Positions 44,601-53,985 of a DNA stretch of 64,000 nucleotides are shown in pieces. Source of the stretch: Acidobacteriota bacterium (GTDB lineage Bacteria; Acidobacteriota; Terriglobia; Terriglobales; Acidobacteriaceae); contig JAJZAL010000001.1 in the NCBI GenBank assembly GCA_021799405.1, forward strand, positions 1-64,000. The letters are read 5' to 3'. Below the pieces are notes generated by a model, which ran no database searches, was not told the origin of the DNA, and was given only the letters and a program-made list of their open reading frames with translations. Each line of letters starts with the position of its first letter. The first letter of the stretch is position 1. The position numbers were made by a program, and so were the translations under genes.

Positions 44601-45072
44601 CAGCCAGCGCCGTAACGTTGCGACCGTTGGTTGAAAGCTGCGAGACCTGCTTGCCGGTCATGAGCGTACTCAGTTCGTTGGTTTGCGTCTGGAGGTGCAG
44701 TGCTCCGGCCTGCACGGTAATGGTTTGCGAGGCACTCCCAATGGAGAGCGTCACGTTCTCGGTGACGGTTTGACCCGTGTTGACGGAAATGCCGCCGATG
44801 GTTGTCTTGCGAAAGCCCTTTGCACCGACGGTTAAGTTATATTTGCCGACGTTCAGGTTGCCAAAGAGATAGATGCCAGAAGAATTGGCGACCGAATGCT
44901 GTGTATGTCCTGTGCTCATATTTTCGAGCACGACTGTTGCGTTCGGAATGACGGCGCCCGTGGGGTCAGTTACGGTTCCAGTGATGTTGGCGTTCTCCTG
45001 CGCTGCCGCGAATGACGTTATGAGACAGGCAACAGCTATCAGCGCGAGGACTCCATAGAGCTTGCGAAGCAT
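41638..45072 (-). CDS. Large TonB-dependent receptor (Oar-like)
   Basis: 1144 aa with GGGGGT before the ATG and a signal peptide ending near residue 24. Order of domains: CarboxypepD_reg-like (about 27-110, ITGTVTDPTGAVIPNATVVLEN), plug (about 125-260, NGISFNGTRASHNIYLLDGGELN), then a very large beta-barrel ending in MQFGAKFHF. This architecture is the Oar-like class abundant in acidobacteria and is usually linked to polysaccharide or oligosaccharide uptake. A LacI-type operator lies just downstream of its predicted transcription start. Its composition is visibly less GC-rich than the genes to the left and right. Confidence 0.9.
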   Translation of the reverse strand: MLRKLYGVLALIAVACLITSFAAAQENANITGTVTDPTGAVIPNATVVLENMSTGHTQHSVANSSGIYLFGNLNVGKYNLTVGAKGFRKTTIGGISVNTGQTVTENVTLSIGSASQTITVQAGALHLQTQTNELSTLMTGKQVSQLSTNGRNVTALAALGLGVSNNLPAFSGVNALTSANGISFNGTRASHNIYLLDGGELNDRGCGGCFSSLPSIDALSEFRTLDSNYPPYYGLGSGGVIMMVIKSGTRKYHGELYEFNQNQAYDANNYFTNLAHQARPEFKLNEPGGNIGGPLYIPHVYNTNRTKTFFFVNEEWRRLIQGSTPSIVNTIAAGNFPTLGQPLNYNVPAGGATPIVPITSDPAKMRLYASDGLTMGKPFPNNVIPANLIDQNAVREVNAGTFPRPNYGNAQYISSIPTVDNVHEDVVRIDETINSKLQLMGHFLHDGVSETFYPPLWGDSSYPTVGTQMKNPSYSAVISLTQTINPNLLNVTAFDYSGNKITLDPVNGPGGSFVQPNGWTAKTFFPLADNFDSRLPEIDLQGSPLNVNWSSSYFPWKNGYEGYELRDDLSWNKGRHEWRFGFSIFHFYKNQQLQANTQGTAVFNSSQFSGDSYINFLLGDASSFTQLQYLAGKHWVSNNYSGYVNDDWRITNDLTLNLGLRYDAMPHTAERYDQFANFVPADYSYLRGYPLNSDGTLNSNFLTQYNGEPFYLNGMKEAGVNGFPRGGVKNDFNTLEPRLGFAYDWLGKGRSVIRGGFGIFYERIQGNDVYGAALNPPFAYQPSATNVYFSNPSTSALTGQTTTQHFPSQLSNISYHYPNPGTAEYSLGVQHRFASSVIGVVQYAGSDGWDQSDSRAINTLPLTNPQDPTSPYALREGVANGTLNANLYRIFPGYSGISQDENETNFNYNSLQVGLRADNWHNLTLQVAYTYSHEIDEVSYDLNALSDPFNPKYDRGSGALDRRHILNLTYIYAFPFFEHSHHVAEREVLGGWEFSGITTAETGTPQYITYTGPDTLGLGGGTDNRPNLVNGKVTYVKHGLQWFSPSSFSNPVAPWNGGKNQGWGDAGKDAVVLPGLLNFNWSLFKTFRFTRAALPNLELRFEAFNVFNHTNFTGVDANSTDSNFGQVTTAYQARTMQFGAKFHF

Positions 45073-45141
45073 AGCACCCCCAAAAGGTGAATCTCATTGT
45101 CGTACAGAGTTAAAAAGCGATTTACTTGAGCAGGAAAATGA

Positions 45142-45153
45142 GGAAACGTTTCC
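45142..45153. promoter_or_regulatory. LacI-family-type operator at the receptor promoter
   Basis: GGAAACGTTTCC is a perfect 12-bp palindrome with the central CG of LacI/CcpA-family sites. It lies about +5 to +16 relative to the predicted start of the receptor transcript, ideal for repression. No lacI-family gene is in the window. Confidence 0.6.
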
Positions 45154-45164
45154 CGTGAAAAGCT

Positions 45165-45194
45165 ACCCTACGTGGTTGTGAACTGATTTGTCAA
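45165..45194 (-). promoter_or_regulatory. Promoter of the Oar-like receptor
   Basis: On the minus strand a perfect TTGACA (45189-45194) is followed after 18 bases by TAGGGT (45165-45170). The predicted start is near 45158, leaving a leader of about 85 bases. The rest of the gap to 45412 is AT-rich and shows nothing else recognisable. Confidence 0.55.
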
Positions 45195-45412
45195 TAGCAC
45201 AAATGGAAAATTTTAAAGCGGCTGGATTCCTGCGCAACCAACGGCGCTTCGATGCCATGTTAGTGGTAAACATCAGGCGGCGTCATCCGGAGAGCCGGTA
45301 GCTAATCCTTAATGGTATAAGTGCTTGAAAGTAAGAGCTCAAACTCATCCAAAGGAATCCATGGCAGGAAGATTCCTACATTAATGCCGAATGCCGTGGA
45401 TGTGTATTGCGC

Positions 45413-46585
45413 CTACTTTTGCGAAGCTACTTTTTGTCCTGCCGCAGCACGAGCCTCAGAACTGCCAGCCATTTCCCTATAAAGCTTTTGCGCGGCCTCA
45501 CGGTGCAGAGTGGCGACCCGCGCGAATTCTTTTTTTGCTGCCTGGCGTTCGCCCATGGCCGCTTCAAGGCGACCAAGCTTCCAGTACGGGGTGGCGTCGT
45601 TGGGGTTGAGCGCGATGGCTTTTCTGTATTCGAGGATTGCCCGCTGCTTATGGCCTGCCTGAGCATCGATATCCCCGAGGTCGAGGTATGCCAATTCAGA
45701 GGTTGGATCCAGCAGGAGTGCATGCTCTAAGGTGTTGCGGGCAGTGGCGGGGTGGTTCAACTGCATCTGGACATCTCCGAGATAGACGAGTGATTTGCCG
45801 TCTCTCGGATTGTTGGCGAGCTCTGCGCGGAATTGCGCTTGTGCCTCGGTATAGTGTCTTTGGGTCCACAGGAGATATCCAAGGCCGAAATGGACTTCCG
45901 GCTCATTGGGGTTTGCTTTTACTGCTGCGCGAAACTGCTTGATGGCTCCGGCGGTATTCTCTTCGGCGCTCAGCGCTTCACCTGCAAGCATGTCAGCTTC
46001 AGCGGATTCGCCATTGAGGGAGAGTATCTGCTTGTAGACCGTGAGGACGCACTTGAACTGCTTTGCCCAGAGACAGCTGTTGGCCAAGGGGAGCCGAATC
46101 GCGATGTTGTCAGGTTGACTGTCTGCTGCCCGGCGCAGATAGGGCACGGCGCGTGCATACTCTCTTGCCCCGTAGTAGGACATCCCAACCAGGACGGTGA
46201 GCCGCGGATCATCCGGATGCTGCATGAGAAGGCCTGCGAAAACCGGGGCAGCCTGCTTGAAGTCACTCGCTTTGAAAAGGGAAACGCCGAGGTTCATTTG
46301 CAAAGGGAGTGCACCGGGGTCGAGCGCGACTGCTTTGCGATATGCGTTCGCGGCCTGCTGATAGCGGCCCATCTGAAATTCGTCCATGGCGAGGTGAGCC
46401 AGCGCTTCCAAGTTTTTTGGGTCCTGACTGAGCAGAAGCCTCCATGCATGCTCAGCGCTCCCAAAGTCCCGGTGCTGTTCCAGGGCGAGTCCCTGCTGGC
46501 GAAGATTCGTCTGGCCAAGCGCGGGTCCCGGAGGAACGACGAGACAAAGCACCGAAAGAAATAGAAGGCCGCTGAGACACATCAC
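45413..46585 (-). CDS. Exported tetratricopeptide-repeat protein
   Basis: 390 aa with a signal peptide (MMCLSGLLFLSVLCLVVPPGPALGQ) ending near residue 25. From residue 30 to 360 there are about nine to ten TPR units with the usual W/L-G-Y-A-F-A-P spacing, for example FGLGYLLWTQRHYTEAQAQFRAELANNPRD and AYLDLGDIDAQAGHKQRAILEYRKAIALNPND. It is a periplasmic scaffold rather than an enzyme. It is upstream of the receptor gene on the same strand, 340 bases apart, and divergent from the GH3 gene, suggesting a part in the same glycan-use locus. No partner can be named. Confidence 0.85.
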   Translation of the reverse strand: MMCLSGLLFLSVLCLVVPPGPALGQTNLRQQGLALEQHRDFGSAEHAWRLLLSQDPKNLEALAHLAMDEFQMGRYQQAANAYRKAVALDPGALPLQMNLGVSLFKASDFKQAAPVFAGLLMQHPDDPRLTVLVGMSYYGAREYARAVPYLRRAADSQPDNIAIRLPLANSCLWAKQFKCVLTVYKQILSLNGESAEADMLAGEALSAEENTAGAIKQFRAAVKANPNEPEVHFGLGYLLWTQRHYTEAQAQFRAELANNPRDGKSLVYLGDVQMQLNHPATARNTLEHALLLDPTSELAYLDLGDIDAQAGHKQRAILEYRKAIALNPNDATPYWKLGRLEAAMGERQAAKKEFARVATLHREAAQKLYREMAGSSEARAAAGQKVASQK

Positions 46586-47075
46586 TGCAAATCCTTTAAG
46601 AGCCTAATGGATACCAACCCTGCTGATGGTCCGTCAACCACATTGGTAATTACAGGAGAGGAGCCGGGAGATGATTTGTGCAGTTAACTCGGGGCTGAAT
46701 CACAACTTACATCAAATACAGAGCTCCAGAGGTCTCATGGATTCCAGATCGTCTCGTGCAGCTGGCGGGGGCGTGAGGGTATTTCCACGGAGACGTTATT
46801 GCGCACTGAATTTCAGCTTGCGTCTCGACATTCCCGGGGTGTGTTAACCAAAATGCCGCTGTTCCAAAAGGAAAAATCGTTTTATTCTGACGAAATCCTG
46901 CGCACCGAGGCGAGATAACATTTTCTCCGAGAACGGTGCGAAGGGGACTGTCGTTATTACAGGAAGAGTAAACTTCGTTGAAGAAGTGCGGTATGGTTGT
47001 TTCCCGAGCGAATTTCTTGCAGGCGTAGTTTCTCCAAAAGAAGAAGTCCATCCAGATCCGGAGGTTACTGAATCC
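46586..47075. other. Divergent intergenic region between TPR and GH3 genes
   Basis: 490 bases of lower GC than the flanks and without a credible gene. Weak regulatory-looking elements only: TTCTCCGAGAA at 46923-46933 and AAAATCGTTTT at about 46873-46883, the latter only loosely like a LacI-type site. GGAGG at about 47060 serves the GH3 start at 47076. Confidence 0.4.
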
Positions 47076-49430
47076 ATGGCAGAGCGTGAATCTAATGCAC
47101 GTCCGAATGTAAGCCGTCGAGAATTTCTTACGTTTGCCGGTTACGGCGCGGCGATCGCCGTGACGGGCTGGCCACTTACGCAGCGCGCCGAGGCGGAATC
47201 ATTTCAACCTATGGGTGCAGGGCAGGCAGCCGCGTCGTCGCTCGACACAGGTCCGATTGCCATGGAGTATTTTGAGGCGGCGCGCAAGCGAGCCGCCGGG
47301 ATCGTCGCGAAGATGACGCTGGAAGAGAAGATTTCGCAGTTCGGGAATCGTGTGCCGGCGATTCCGCGATTGAACCTGCCTGCGTTCAACTACTACGCGA
47401 GCGAAGCGCTGCACGGGTTGATTCATCAGGGGCCCGTGACGTCGTTTCCGCTGCCGCTGGCGATGGGATGTTCATGGAATCCGGCGTTGATTCACCGTGT
47501 ATTCACTGCCGTTTCCGACGAGATATGGGCGTGGCACAAGAAGAACGGGCAGGGACTGGCGATGTTTTCACCGCCGACTGTGAACATGGGCACGCGCGAT
47601 CCGCGCTGGGGGCGCATCGGCGAAAACTACAGCGAGGATCCGCTGCTGGTAGGCAAGCTGGCGGTGGAGGCAGTTCGCGGCATCCAAGGAGACAATCCGC
47701 AATATCTGAAGAGCGTGGCCTGCGCGAAGCACTTTATCGCCAACGATACGGAAGATGATCGCGAGGAGACTTCTGCGACGGTAGATCCTCGGAGCTTCTG
47801 GGAGTATTACAGCCGCGGATTTGAGGATTGCGTGCGTGAAGGCAAGGTCTTTACGGTGATGTGTTCGTACAACGAAATGAACGGCATCCCGACAACGGCG
47901 AATCCATTCCTGTTGACGGAGCTGCTGCGCAACCGGTGGGGATTCCGCGGTTACGTGGTTTCAGACTGCGACGCCGTGGGCGACATTACGCGGACGCACC
48001 ACTTTGTGCCGACATTTGCCGAGGCCTCGGCACTGGCAGTGAATGCGGGTTGCGACATCAATTGCGGCAACACGCTTCCACAGTTTTTAGGTGAGGCAGT
48101 GGACAAGATGCTGATCAGCGAAGAGACGATTGATCACTCGCTCACGCGCTCGCTGACCGGCCGCATTCTGCTGGGAGATCTTGATCCGGAAGATCAGAAT
48201 CCGTACCACACGATTCCTGTTTCGTGCCTGGAGAGTGAGGCTCATCGCGAGTTGTGCCGCGAAGTCGGACGGCAATCGGTGGTGCTGTTCAAAAACGAGG
48301 ACAACACGCTGCCGCTGAATGCAAACCATGCAGGAAAGCTGGCGGTGATTGGGCCGATGGCGGGGGTATGTCACCTGGGGAATTACAGCGGTAAGCCGCT
48401 GCACCTGGTTTCACCGTTGGACGGAATTCTGGAGCACTTTGGCATCCAACCGCCAGCGCCTATTGCTCCGCCGATGCCGGGGAAGAAAAATACGGTGAGT
48501 TGGGCAAACGGCTTCACTGGCGACGAATATACCGGTCCGGCGTCACAGACTTTCACCAATGGCAAAGCTCACATCACGTACGCCGTGGGCTGCGCGGTGA
48601 CCGGGCCGAAGGATGAGAAGCTGTTTGATGCAGCGGTGCGGGCAGCGAAGGACGCGGATACGGTGCTGATTTTTGTTGGCGACGACCAACAAATTGACCG
48701 TGAGGCGCATGACCGTGATTTCCTTGGATTGCCCGGGGTGCAGCCTGAACTGGTGAAGGCGGTTTACGCGGCGAACCCGAAGACAATCCTGGTAATTTCT
48801 TCGAATTGTCCGGTTGCCGTGAACTGGGAACAAGAGAATCTGCCGGCGATTATGGGTGGGATGTTTCTGGGAGAGGAGCAGGGCCATGCGCTGGCGGATG
48901 TAATCTTTGGTGCGTACAACCCTGGCGGCAAACTAAACACCACCTGGTATCGAGATGTGTCAGACCTGCCAGACTTCCATAGCTACAACATTCGTTATGG
49001 TCGGACGTACCTGTATTTTGCGGGCGTGCCGCTGTATCCCTTTGGGCATGGGCTGAGCTATACAGAGTTCCGGTATTCGAATCTGCAGGTGACGGGGAGC
49101 TCTCTCCAGCCGGGAGGTCGCGTATCGCTCCAAATGCAGTTGACCAACACCGGTAAGCGCGAAGGCGATGAGGTGGTGCAGTTCTACGTGCATGTCGCGG
49201 GCGGAACGGTCCAACGCCCGCTCAAGCAACTTGTGGGGTTTGAACGCGTTCATCTGGCGGCGGGAGAGAGCCGGACATTGCACTTCACCCTGCCTCATAG
49301 TGAACGGGCGCTGAGCTACTGGGATGAGAAGCGGCACGCATTTGTTGTGGAGCCGGGGATGGTTGACCTGATGATCGGGTCGTCTTCCGCGGATATTCGC
49401 TTGCGGCACCAGGTGAGGCTCGAAGCGTGA
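47076..49430 (+). CDS. Tat-exported GH3 beta-xylosidase/beta-glucosidase
   Basis: 784 aa from the ATG at 47076, with GGAGG about 11 bases upstream. The N-terminus has a twin-arginine signal (SRREFLTFAGYGAAIAVTG). The GH3 N-terminal barrel has MTLEEKISQFGN, RDPRWGRIGENYSEDP, KHFIAND and the nucleophile D297 in GYVVSDCDAV; the SDCDA form is typical of beta-xylosidase-like GH3 enzymes. The C-terminal sandwich (VLIFVGDDQQIDREAHDRD) and a fibronectin-III-like domain (VVQFYVHVAGGTVQRPLKQLVGF) complete the fold. It should release terminal xylose or glucose residues in the periplasm. A terminator follows 50 bases after the stop. Confidence 0.92.
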   Translation: MAERESNARPNVSRREFLTFAGYGAAIAVTGWPLTQRAEAESFQPMGAGQAAASSLDTGPIAMEYFEAARKRAAGIVAKMTLEEKISQFGNRVPAIPRLNLPAFNYYASEALHGLIHQGPVTSFPLPLAMGCSWNPALIHRVFTAVSDEIWAWHKKNGQGLAMFSPPTVNMGTRDPRWGRIGENYSEDPLLVGKLAVEAVRGIQGDNPQYLKSVACAKHFIANDTEDDREETSATVDPRSFWEYYSRGFEDCVREGKVFTVMCSYNEMNGIPTTANPFLLTELLRNRWGFRGYVVSDCDAVGDITRTHHFVPTFAEASALAVNAGCDINCGNTLPQFLGEAVDKMLISEETIDHSLTRSLTGRILLGDLDPEDQNPYHTIPVSCLESEAHRELCREVGRQSVVLFKNEDNTLPLNANHAGKLAVIGPMAGVCHLGNYSGKPLHLVSPLDGILEHFGIQPPAPIAPPMPGKKNTVSWANGFTGDEYTGPASQTFTNGKAHITYAVGCAVTGPKDEKLFDAAVRAAKDADTVLIFVGDDQQIDREAHDRDFLGLPGVQPELVKAVYAANPKTILVISSNCPVAVNWEQENLPAIMGGMFLGEEQGHALADVIFGAYNPGGKLNTTWYRDVSDLPDFHSYNIRYGRTYLYFAGVPLYPFGHGLSYTEFRYSNLQVTGSSLQPGGRVSLQMQLTNTGKREGDEVVQFYVHVAGGTVQRPLKQLVGFERVHLAAGESRTLHFTLPHSERALSYWDEKRHAFVVEPGMVDLMIGSSSADIRLRHQVRLEA

Positions 49431-49480
49431 CGGCAGGCCAGCGCAAGGGGATCGAACTGGAAAATTGTGGATAACACAAG

Positions 49481-49513
49481 GAGCGGCAAGAGAGCGCCGC
49501 TCTTTTTCTTTCT
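49481..49513 (+). terminator. Intrinsic terminator after the GH3 gene
   Basis: GAGCGGC (49481-49487) and GCCGCTC (49496-49502) form a stem followed by TTTTTCTTTCTT. Confidence 0.85.
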
Positions 49514-49596
49514 TCTGCATGGTTCTTCCCTGTGCGTGTTTTATATGACAGCCGGCTTCCAGTTCGCTTGATGTGTCTCTGGCGGCGTAGCTGCGA

Positions 49597-50889
49597 TCAA
49601 CTCGCAGCAGAGGTCATTTCGCTGGGGCGGCGAAGGCCGAGCATCAACGCGCCGCCAATCAGCAGGGATGCCGACATGAAGAGAAATCCTGCCTGGGAAT
49701 TCCCAGTCACCGCCTGCAGTAGTCCCACCAACCATGTGCCTACAAAGGCGCCCAATGCGCCGAAACCATTGATGAGAGCCATGACTTCTCCGGCGACGTT
49801 TTCGGGGAGCATTTCGGGAACGATGGCGAAGAATGGTCCGTAGGGCGCGTACATGGCGCCGCCGGCAAGGATCAGGAAACCATAGGCAAGCCAGAAGCTG
49901 TGGTCCGCCGAGAGATACGATCCGAGCAGTCCGAGTCCAGAGAGCATGAGGAATGGCCAGACGTATCGCTTGCGGTTGAGCGTGCGGTCGGACCGCTGCG
50001 ACGCCACCACCATGAGAACGATTGCGAGCAAGTACGGGGCCACACTGAGGAAGCCGACCGTTTCGATGCCCTGTCGCATTCCTGATTTGAGGATGGTCGG
50101 CAGCCAGAGCACGAATCCGTAGACTCCGATGCTCCAGCTGAAATATTGAAGGCATAGCAGCAACACACCGGGGATTCGGCAGGCGGCAAGGAGGTTCCGT
50201 GTCCGCGGGAGGACTTTTTGCTCCTGCTCGAGTTGCCGGTTCAGGTGGTCGCATGCGGCGTCGCTGAGCCACGCGATGTTCCGCGGGCGGTCACGCATTA
50301 CGGCCAGCCAGACAAAGGCCCACAGGACGGAGGGAACGCCTTCGAGGATGAAGGTCATCTGCCAGCCGAATATCTTGATGAGGTAGCCGGTTAACGCGGA
50401 CATCCACAGCATGGCGATGGGATTGCCAAGAATCATGACGGCGTTAGCGCGCGAGCGCTCGCTGCGCGTGAACCAGTGCGTGAGCACGATGAGCATAGTG
50501 GGGAAAATGAAGCTTTCCGCCACACCGAGCAGAAAGCGGTCGAGTGCGAGCAGCCAGAAGACTCGAATGACGCCGGTTAGCGCTGCGAAGATGCCCCAGC
50601 AGACAAGCGCGACAAAGACTATGCGTCTTGCGCTTTTGCGTTGCGCATAAGCCGCGCCAGGGACCTGAAACAGGAAGTAGCCGAGAAAGAACAGAGCGCC
50701 AAGGAATGCAGACTGTGAGCCGCTGATGTGCAGGGTTTGCGCCAGTCCGGCCGCGGCGCCGAAGCCATAGTTGGCGCGGTCGAGATAAGCTAGGCTGTAA
50801 GTGATGAATACTGCCGGCACCACAAAGTACCAGCGCCGCCTTAGCTGATGCTGAAGCAATTCCACGTTTTCCGGCTGTTGAGTGAGCAC
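49597..50889 (-). CDS. MFS permease, anion:cation symporter (ACS) type
   Basis: 430 aa from a GTG at 50889 with AAGG upstream; the open frame to 51249 overlaps the yjhG-like gene and is rejected. Twelve hydrophobic segments, with ITYSLAYLDRANYGFGAAAGL as helix 1 and the LDR motif typical of ACS-family transporters of hexuronates, glucarate and other sugar acids. GYFLFQVPGAAYAQRKSARR is the helix 2-3 loop motif. It probably imports a sugar acid with protons. It is divergent from the dehydratase gene, with 124 bases between them, fitting import of the substrate used by that enzyme. Confidence 0.87.
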   Translation of the reverse strand: MLTQQPENVELLQHQLRRRWYFVVPAVFITYSLAYLDRANYGFGAAAGLAQTLHISGSQSAFLGALFFLGYFLFQVPGAAYAQRKSARRIVFVALVCWGIFAALTGVIRVFWLLALDRFLLGVAESFIFPTMLIVLTHWFTRSERSRANAVMILGNPIAMLWMSALTGYLIKIFGWQMTFILEGVPSVLWAFVWLAVMRDRPRNIAWLSDAACDHLNRQLEQEQKVLPRTRNLLAACRIPGVLLLCLQYFSWSIGVYGFVLWLPTILKSGMRQGIETVGFLSVAPYLLAIVLMVVASQRSDRTLNRKRYVWPFLMLSGLGLLGSYLSADHSFWLAYGFLILAGGAMYAPYGPFFAIVPEMLPENVAGEVMALINGFGALGAFVGTWLVGLLQAVTGNSQAGFLFMSASLLIGGALMLGLRRPSEMTSAAS

Positions 50890-51013
50890 GGAAGCCTTAT
50901 AACATTTCGGGGAAGCAGTTGGCACGTTCGGTCTGGTGCGGTTCTGCTGGAGCGGACCTTGGCGAGGGTTTAGGCGGAGGCCGGGAAGTGGCTGATGCGG
51001 TCCAACTATACTT

Positions 51014-52996
51014 GTGAGGAAAGTGAGGCGTTCGATTCCGGATATTTCTCTTACGTCTGTACTTGAGAGTGGCCAAGCGGAGCTGTGGCACGTCGACACG
51101 CACGCGGCTGGGCCTGCCGGGTCTTTGCCGCTGACGCCGCAGATGCTGCTCGCGGAGCCCTCAGGCAATTTGTTTGGGCTCTCCCAGAGCGCGGGAATGG
51201 GCTGGGAGCCCGCGCGGCTGCTTGATCCGCAGTTTTTGATCTTGAGCACTCATGGTGGATTGCGAGCAGAGAATGGCGAGCCGATTGCGCTTGGTTTTCA
51301 TACCGGTCACTGGGAAGTAGGGCTGCTGGTCGCCGAAGCTGCGCGCGAGCTGAAAGCTCTGCATGCGCTGCCGTTTGCTGGTGCGTGCACGGACCCCTGC
51401 GACGGACGCACGCAGGGCACGACGGGCATGATGGATTCGTTGCCATTCCGCAATGATGCGGCCATGGTGCTGCGGAGGCTGATTCGCTCCCTGCCAACGA
51501 GAAAAGGCGTCCTGGGTGTAGCGACCTGTGACAAGGGCTTGCCCGCCATGATGATGGCGCTGGCTGCGTGCGGGACGATGCCCGCGGTGCTTGTTCCCGG
51601 CGGTGTAACGCTGTTGCCTGAAGACGGCGAGGACGCAGGGAAGGTTCAGACGATTGGAGTGCGCTTTGCACAGAAGCAGATTTCACTTGAATACGCATCA
51701 GAAGTAGGCTGCCGCGCGTGCGCTTCGCCCGGCGGCGGGTGTCAGTTTCTGGGAACAGCTGCGACTTCGCAGGTGATTGGCGAAGCGCTAGGGCTCTCGG
51801 TTCCACACTCGGCGCTGTCGCCCTCGGGCCAGCGCATCTGGATGGATATGGCGGCGCGCTCAGCGCGGGCAATTATGAGGCTTTACCAGTTACAAATTGG
51901 AGTGGCTGATGTATTGACGGAGGGTTCGCTGCGAAATGCGATGGTGTTGCATGCAGCCTTTGGCGGCTCCACAAATTTGCTTTTGCATCTACCTGCGATT
52001 GCTCATGCTGCGAAACTATCCCGTCCTACCGTTGCGGAGTGGGCGGACGTGAACCGGAGTGTACCGAGGCTGGTGGATGTGCTGCCCAACGGGCCGCGGC
52101 ATTTTGCGACGGTGCAGGTTTTTCTGGCCGGCGGTGTTCCTGAGGTGATGCTACACCTGAGAAAGCATGGGTTGATCGATCCATCCGCGAAGACAGTGAC
52201 AGGTACGACGCTGGATGAATGCCTGAACTGGTGGCGCGAGAGCGAGCGCCGTCATGTATTGCGGAAGAGACTGCGGGAGAGGGATGGCATTGATCCGGAA
52301 GATGTGATCATGAGTCCTGATCGGGCGCGCGCGCGAGGGCTGACGTCGACACTTTGTTTTCCTGTCGGCAATCTTGCACCGGAGGGCTCGGTTATCAAGA
52401 GCACGGCGATCGATCCTTCGCTGATCGATGAAAACGATGTTTACCGGCATCAAGGACCAGCCAGGGTATTTGTAACCGAGGAAGCTGCGATTGCCGCCAT
52501 CAAGTCGGGCGATATCTCCAAAGGCGATGTGGTTGTGCTGATTTGCGGCGGACCGGCGGGCGCGGGCATGCAGGAGGTGTACCAGATTACTGCCGCACTG
52601 AAGCAACTTCCGCATTGCAAGCATGTCGCGGTGCTGACGGATGCGCGCTTCAGCGGTGTGTCTACGGGTGCGTGTATCGGTCACATTTCGCCGGAGGCGC
52701 TGGCTGGGGGAGTTATTGGCAAAGTGCTGGAGGGAGACCAAATTGAGATCGTGATCGACCGGAAGGCGCTGACCGGGACGGTGCACCTGGTTGGTGACGC
52801 GGGGGAGCACTTTGGGGCTGAAGAAGGAGCGCGACGCCTCGCGGAACGCCAGTCGCGCAGTGATCTTGCACCACATCCGGCTTTGCCTGATGACACACGG
52901 CTCTGGGCTGCGCTGGTGCATGCGAGCGGCGGGGTTTGGGGTGGGTGTGTTTACGACGCCGATGCAATCATTTCCAAGTTGGAGAAGAACCAGTGA
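51014..52996 (+). CDS. yjhG: YjhG/YagF-type D-xylonate dehydratase
   Basis: 660 aa from a GTG at 51014; the GTG at 51023 is an alternative because TATACT overlaps the first. The sequence is close to E. coli YjhG throughout: [68 protein letters not shown] and [21 protein letters not shown]. The cysteines in [17 protein letters not shown] and GGGCQF are positioned to hold the [Fe-S] cluster of the IlvD/Edd family. It dehydrates D-xylonate to 2-keto-3-deoxy-xylonate in the cytoplasm. It overlaps the FAH-family gene by a GTGA. Confidence 0.93.
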   Translation: MRKVRRSIPDISLTSVLESGQAELWHVDTHAAGPAGSLPLTPQMLLAEPSGNLFGLSQSAGMGWEPARLLDPQFLILSTHGGLRAENGEPIALGFHTGHWEVGLLVAEAARELKALHALPFAGACTDPCDGRTQGTTGMMDSLPFRNDAAMVLRRLIRSLPTRKGVLGVATCDKGLPAMMMALAACGTMPAVLVPGGVTLLPEDGEDAGKVQTIGVRFAQKQISLEYASEVGCRACASPGGGCQFLGTAATSQVIGEALGLSVPHSALSPSGQRIWMDMAARSARAIMRLYQLQIGVADVLTEGSLRNAMVLHAAFGGSTNLLLHLPAIAHAAKLSRPTVAEWADVNRSVPRLVDVLPNGPRHFATVQVFLAGGVPEVMLHLRKHGLIDPSAKTVTGTTLDECLNWWRESERRHVLRKRLRERDGIDPEDVIMSPDRARARGLTSTLCFPVGNLAPEGSVIKSTAIDPSLIDENDVYRHQGPARVFVTEEAAIAAIKSGDISKGDVVVLICGGPAGAGMQEVYQITAALKQLPHCKHVAVLTDARFSGVSTGACIGHISPEALAGGVIGKVLEGDQIEIVIDRKALTGTVHLVGDAGEHFGAEEGARRLAERQSRSDLAPHPALPDDTRLWAALVHASGGVWGGCVYDADAIISKLEKNQ

Positions 52997-53829
52997 AACT
53001 CTTTCGCACGAAGCAAGGCATTTACGTCGAGCAGGACGGCAAGCATTACCACATTGCCGCGGTGACATGGGACGAGGTGGTCGAGCAGGACGATCCGAAG
53101 GCCTATCTATTGGGCCTGATAGAGCGGATGGAGCCGGCAGACAACGTCGATGCTGCAGAGGTCGAAGCGCCGATTGGCAGCCAGGAAGTATGGGCTGCAG
53201 GCGTGACGTATTTTCGGAGCCGCAGCGCGCGCATGGAAGAGTCAAAGAGCGCGGGAGGCGGCAGCTTTTACGATCGGGTGTATTCGGCGGAGCGGCCGGA
53301 GCTTTTCTTCAAGGCTACAGCGGGCCGGGTGGTTGGAACGGGACAAGCGGTGCGGATTCGCAAGGATGCAACGTGGTCGGTGCCCGAGCCTGAGTTGACG
53401 CTGCTGGTGAATCCGCAAGGGAAGATCATCGGCTACACGATTGGCAACGATATGAGTTCGCGCGACATTGAGGGAGAAAATCCACTCTATCTTCCGCAGG
53501 CTAAAGTGTATGACGGAAGCTGCGCGCTGGGGCCAGGTGTCCTGGTGAGTTCCGATCCACTCCCTGCATCCACGGAGATTCGCATCGAGATCGTTCGCGA
53601 GGGGCAGTCAGAATTCAGCGGGAGGACAACGCTGGCAGAAATGAAACGTGAGATGGGAGAACTTGTCAGCTACCTCTTTCGCGAATGCAGTTTCCCGACG
53701 GGCTGCCTGCTGATGACCGGAACGGGGATTATTCCGCCGGATTCGTTTACTCTTAAGCGCGGCGACGAAGTGCGCATTACGATTGACGGGATTGGGACAC
53801 TGACGAATTTTGTCGAGACAGGAGCGTAG
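52993..53829 (+). CDS. Fumarylacetoacetate hydrolase family enzyme (probable 2-keto-3-deoxy-pentonate dehydratase)
   Basis: 278 aa from a GTG at 52993 with GGAGAA nine bases upstream, overlapping the dehydratase stop by four bases. The C-terminal FAH domain has [74 protein letters not shown] with the metal-binding E-x-E and D ligands, and [13 protein letters not shown]. XylX-type FAH proteins convert 2-keto-3-deoxy-xylonate to 2-oxoglutarate semialdehyde in the Weimberg pathway. The tight coupling to yjhG makes this the best guess; a deoxy-sugar hydrolase role is the alternative. Confidence 0.85.
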   Translation: MKLFRTKQGIYVEQDGKHYHIAAVTWDEVVEQDDPKAYLLGLIERMEPADNVDAAEVEAPIGSQEVWAAGVTYFRSRSARMEESKSAGGGSFYDRVYSAERPELFFKATAGRVVGTGQAVRIRKDATWSVPEPELTLLVNPQGKIIGYTIGNDMSSRDIEGENPLYLPQAKVYDGSCALGPGVLVSSDPLPASTEIRIEIVREGQSEFSGRTTLAEMKREMGELVSYLFRECSFPTGCLLMTGTGIIPPDSFTLKRGDEVRITIDGIGTLTNFVETGA

Positions 53830-53985
53830 AAGAGCAGAGTTCCTTTTGCCATGTCTCGCGATGGCGTGGAGGGTGCGTCTTCTCCTGATGAAAAAGACGT
53901 AGACGGGGCGAGTGCTCCCGGATATGCGTACAGGATATGGCTCGAAAAAGGCGTCCCGTCAGATTTGTGAGAAGAGACGAACTTT

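Noticed and set aside
46707..47051. 114-codon minus-strand frame between the TPR and GH3 genes
   Set aside because: No Shine-Dalgarno and no family features; composition like intergenic DNA.
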